DNA of 64,000 nucleotides. Origin: Prunus persica (Eukaryota; Streptophyta; Magnoliopsida; Rosales; Rosaceae). The stretch covers positions 8,664,294-8,728,293 of the forward strand of contig NC_034012.1 in NCBI RefSeq assembly GCF_000346465.2, read 5' to 3'. This document shows positions 59,615 through 64,000 of the stretch, one piece after another; position 1 is the first letter of the stretch; the number at the start of each line of letters is the position of its first letter. The notes beneath the pieces were generated by a model. The model saw only the letters and a list, made by a program, of their open reading frames with translations. It did not search any database and was not told where the DNA came from. Both the position numbers and the translations under genes were made by a program.

Positions 59615-61580
59615 TCAGCTAGCTTCAACTTTTAACGGCTCATACAATCCATCGCCATTTCTTCCAGGGCTGTCCACCTCCTCGTGCACCTTTTCGACTT
59701 CTTCAAGTTCAACCTTCTCCATTGGGTGTACGAGTTCTTCATGTTCAACCTTCTCCGTTGGGCCTTCAGCATCCACTGCCGTGACAATTACCGGCTGAAC
59801 CACAACCTCCTCTGGTTTACTTGAATCATTGACGGAGCCACAAGGTATATCCCTGGAGGCGACAGGTATCATTTCAACAAATGGGGGGGAAGGAAGAGAT
59901 TCGTCATCAGAAGAGTTGGAACCTTCTATAATTTCTCTTTCACTCACTGCACATGAATCAGCTTGAGACTTTCTAGAACCTTTCTTTGAAAGTGCACGCT
60001 TTACGGATTTTTCAGCATTTCTAAAGAAACTCTTCACCTTACCCTTTCCTGGGCTATCGGGACCACTCTCTCCAGAACTTAAAGCCCCTTCTTTTGAAAC
60101 TTTACCAGAAGGAGAGACCGAAATGTTGTCTTCCACAACAAACTTTACACCAGCCTCCTTTTCATTAATTGCCCTTAGATTAACACGAGGGGTTTGAACA
60201 GCCTCTGTAAAGCTGCTTGAATTATCCTCCTTCTTGGAATTCCTATGGAATATCTTATGCAGACCCCGGCGAAATGATGCCATTGGATGTCTATCCTCAG
60301 GATTCTCATCAGTACTGCTGCCATCATTTACTTGGGTTCCAGATGCCACTGAACTACGACCGTTAGTACCATTAGCCTCCCCATGAATCTGGGTATTAAG
60401 TCTTCGACCCTTTCCTTTTCTAGTCTCCCAAGTTTGTGAAACTTCACTTCCTGGATGATGGACCCATATACCAGTTTCCTTTTGCCCTTCTATATCAATA
60501 GGCTCAAAATGATCTGCCACCCTAGGAGATTTCTCTGATGATACAGATGAGAAGGAACTTTTATTAGCAGTGTCATTGGCAAAGGAATTTCTTTTATCTT
60601 CCAAATCTAGCATTTCCGGAATATCTGGACAATCATCCCCCTGTGTATGAAAGAAGCTCAAGTCAAACTCTTGAGTGCACGCTTGAGCATCCTGTGGAAG
60701 CACTGCATTCTAATTTATGAAGCAACTAGAACTATCGATCTCTTTGCTTTCATTTCCTAATGGGCCTAATCAGTAGAACTAGTCGAGAAGAAGTGAAAAG
60801 GTACCTTCCCATTATCTTCTACTACAGTTACTGCAATATGCAGCCTCCCTGCTGTTTTAATGTTTTGAAGAGGCAACCACATGTCATGCCTCCCGCCATC
60901 TCTAAGATCACTGATTTTAATGGAACAGTCTCTGGATACAGAAGAAGAGTCTGTTAATCGTACAAATAAAACAGCACTTACAGAATAATTGAATATAAAA
61001 ATTGAAGCACAACAAGGTGAAAAGCTTCCAAAGTCCTTTAATTCGTGCTTTTGTGATCAACTAATCTCTTAGTTGGTATTCCTCTAATAGATTCTACAGC
61101 GATTTTATTTGCAAAGGCTTTGCAGAGACCTAGGCACACTACAAAACATAATACATTAAGCAAGTTCAGAAACAAACCCAAGGGTGTCATCAACAAATAT
61201 GTCCTTGTCATGAACTTCAATAGCTAGCACATTAGGTGAATCCCATGTAATAATGGGGATCTTAAATTCCTCATGCCATTTTGGAGTCAGCGTTTTCTTT
61301 TGTATCTTCGTTTTGAATTGGTAAACGCCCATTTGACCCTTCACATAAGGGTCAGCAAATCCTGAAAATACCAAATTATCTGTTAAAGATCTTCATTTAA
61401 CGCCTATCTTGTGTTGGTAAAACAACCTTGCTGTACTAGCAAACCAAGAACAAACCATTTAGATCGGAGGGTTTCATGTCTGATGCTTCGATGACTTCTA
61501 TTCTGACATGAGCAACAGGCTCCTTCTCATCCACAGAGAACCAATTTTCTGTCACATGAGCACGTATTTTTAATTGAAAT

Positions 61581-61650
<70 letters not shown>

Positions 61651-64000
61651 TGTGTGTGTGTGTGTAATTTTCCCCTCCACGCCACATGAAATTTGATTAA
61701 CATAAGTTTTGTGAAATACTGAAAATTATTTCTGTGGTCCTTACCTGGCTCTGGTGAAGTAAATTTCTCCATGTCAACAACCAGCATATTAGGCTGCAGA
61801 GATATATAAATAATTAGATTTGCACCATTTTCGGAATCATCTTGCTCACATATGAAGCTATCAAAGCCAAAAAAGTCCCATTATTTGCTCATTCTTCATC
61901 AAACCATATGAACGAGCTTATATTTTGTTTACTAGATCAAATGGAACTTTCCTCTTGGAAGGTATGAAACACCAACGTTAGGAGAAATAACTGAAATATT
62001 TTTATCAAAGTTGAAATTTGCAACAGATGCAAATGGAAATCTTAGGCCAGTAGCCCTTTGGCCTAACAACAAAGGTCTAAAGTCTTGCTTTCAACGCCAG
62101 GTAATATGTAAGGCTGTGTAACACAAAGCCATTAGATGGCAATGAATAGTACATGTGGAGTGTCAAAAATTCAAATAATACCTGAACAAGTGTCTGCTCA
62201 AAGGCAATGGCGAGAAGCTTATCCTGGGAGGCAGAATAAACAAATAAGGAAGTCAGGGATAAATAGACACACAGAGAGTGACATATGAAACGGGAGAGTT
62301 AAGAATTTATCTGCAAGATATATGATAAAATTTACCAGCCATCCATCAATCCCAGGAACTTCTGTAACATCAAGCCCTCGAGTAAAAATAGGCTTGACGG
62401 TCATTTGAAAATATGGAGGCTCCACAAAGCATAATCGCACACGGCCAAGGAAAGGCCACTTGCGAAGGAACTTCACCCCAATCAGGACCTACAAAAGAAT
62501 ATGAAAATCACAGCTTTATCAGAAAATCACATGTGTTGTGCATGCATTATCAACATTTATTTCCAAAAACTTGTTCATTACGCCACCAATGGGCATAGAC
62601 CAATCCTTTTAAGCACTCTTAGTTCACACTAACTGAACCAACTCGACAAGACAACATGAAACATGTAATATAAGCTTTTAGCTTTTTTCACCTGAGATGA
62701 TACTTCAGATTTAACATCTCACAGGCTATTTCAGAAAAGCAAAACAGATTAGGCAAAACCAACAAGACATACATACATGTCAGAGTTCTAACAAGAATGT
62801 AAAAAGGAAAAGTTTTCACCAATGTTTAACGTTCAAAGTTCTACTAACATATATTATACATAGAGCGGTGTTTATAAGTAGTTCTGCTAAATAATCAGAA
62901 CTCAGGAGTTGCAATGATCAATCAAATTAATTCTCATGGCGGCACCGCATAAAAGTATACTGCATATGCTTCTATGCCTGTCATGTATATAGCTCACATG
63001 AGCTTTTCCTGGACAAAACTTGCTCAATTTTAAAAGGACCTAAGATCACATCTTGAATTACAAGTTAGACAAATTCATACCTTTCCTTCAACATGCATGC
63101 CTGTAATATGCAACTTTGTCCAGATTCCAAAACCTAGTCTTTTCCTCAGCTTCACAGCCAGAATTCCAAGCATATCATCAGCTGTCAGAAAATTCATTCC
63201 CAACTCCAGAACCTGAATTTATTACAAGTCTATTACTTCATCTTGCCTGAATTCTAGAACCTCAGACATAAAGAGCAGACAAAAACTATTGGTTCAACAT
63301 GCAGGAGAAAGTAACTCATACCAAGTGGTCATCATCAGTAGATTGGCGAAGAACTCTCATCTCTGTGAACATAGGTGGGTTTCTTCCTAAGTAGAGATGC
63401 TGAACTACAGCCTTGCCCTGTAATAAATCATCATCAATAAGTCAATAGTTTATTAAAACATAACTACCAAAAAAATAGTTATAAGTAGTTTCCCACACAT
63501 ACAAAGCAGCTGAAGCCATCAAAACACACTATTGTAATCACAAACAATCTCTATTCTGTGTCACTAAGATTTTACAACCAAAAGATAGTGACATGTATGA
63601 CATTGAATATATCTCGCCGATTCAATCAATACTGTATATATAATCCAAACCTAATCAGAATTCTACCCAAATAATTCAAAGCTCTTATGCAATGAGGATG
63701 TAACATTGAAAAGTTATTGCCACTTGGATATCAGTAAAATTAATGATAAGTTGCTCTAGCTGTTCACGTGTCACAAATTTCAATAAAAATAACTCTAAAG
63801 ATCACTCAACTAAATATGATGAATAACAATCAAACTTAAAATGAGAAGCCCTAGTTATTTACATGCCAAATTAAGAAGTAAAGCATTGTAAAGATCACTC
63901 TGCTAAAAGTTGCACCCCAGGAGTAAAGTACATCAATATATGACCGAAATACTATGAAAAACCCACGTCTTCAAAAATGAGAGCATTTTGGACTAAATGA
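59615..64000 (-). CDS. NTMC2T6 (copy B): NTMC2T6-like SMP/C2 protein, copy B (5' part outside window)
   Basis: Exons in transcription order: 63417-63322, 63212-63081, 62488-62336, 62223-62182, 61793-61745, 61548-61456, 61361-61178, 60931-60805, 60691-59615, matching copy A exons 4-12 in position and phase. The first three exons lie beyond 64000; 63418-64000 is intron 3. Features: SMP domain (WPFLGRVRLCFVEPPYFQM), C2 domain (GFADPYVKGQMG, TLTPKWHEEF, IEVHDKDIFVDDTLG), and a long tail with ETGIWVHHPGSEVSQTWE, lysine-rich RNAEKSVKRALSKKGSRK and a Glu/Val-rich end (EKVELEEVEKVHEE). The last exon begins DAQACTQEFDLS in frame and is open to the stop at 59615, longer than in copy A. The gene should encode an ER-anchored lipid-transfer tether. 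Copy A lies about 10 kb downstream on the same strand. Confidence 0.92.
61581..61665. repeat. Compound (AG)n(TG)n microsatellite in an intron of copy B
   Basis: About 31 AG units followed by about 8 TG units, in the intron between the C2-start exon and the preceding small exon. Confidence 0.95.

Overview
The window is plant nuclear DNA: GT-AG introns, a 41-exon callose synthase gene, NAC, PPR and F-box/FBD genes, and plant-type CACTA, hAT and L1 transposons. A eudicot is certain from the gene content and AT-rich intergenic DNA. A woody, Rosaceae-like eudicot is my guess only.

Left part (1-15.3 kb): a partial RNase H-like fragment lies at the edge, followed by a decayed FBD/LRR relic on the + strand. 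A complete CACTA (En/Spm) DNA transposon then occupies 1856-14702. It has 25/28-matching terminal inverted repeats and a perfect 3-bp target duplication (GTT). It carries an intact six-exon gene joining a Ptta/En/Spm-type N-terminus to a Ulp1-type cysteine protease, and a tnp2-type transposase gene broken by one extra G. It also carries a captured piece of the 26S proteasome gene RPN6. Much of its non-coding DNA, including introns of the protease gene, is filled with short CG-containing motifs (ACGACG / ACGTCG / CCGTCG). It sits at the 3' side of a minus-strand F-box relic.

Middle-left (15.3-26 kb): this is a gene graveyard. It holds an RVB2 (RuvB-like 2) 3'-end fragment abutting a 71-bp minisatellite with a palindromic core, a papain-like cysteine protease propeptide fused to an F-box scrap, an intronless divergent NAC gene (probably functional), a truncated rhomboid-like fragment, and a 606-bp hAT fossil with near-matching 8-bp target duplications.

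Centre (26-43.3 kb): a callose synthase gene (CALS8/GSL4 type, 1,952 codons, all 41 exons in phase) is followed by an intact P-class PPR gene on the same strand.

Right (44.4-64 kb): two tandem minus-strand copies of an NTMC2T6-like SMP/C2 membrane-contact-site protein gene. Copy B (59.6 kb onward) is intact as far as seen and runs off the window. Copy A (44.4-49.5 kb) has a frame break at the start of its last exon. Between them lies a nearly intact L1-type LINE (52126-58237, 15-bp target duplication, two in-frame stops in ORF2) and an array of 20-bp CG-rich palindromes.

The most unusual items are the captured RPN6 fragment and intron-filling motif arrays of the CACTA element, its E2F-like promoter sites, the two palindrome-based repeat arrays, and the frame break in one NTMC2T6 copy. 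No clearly new multi-gene system was recognised.
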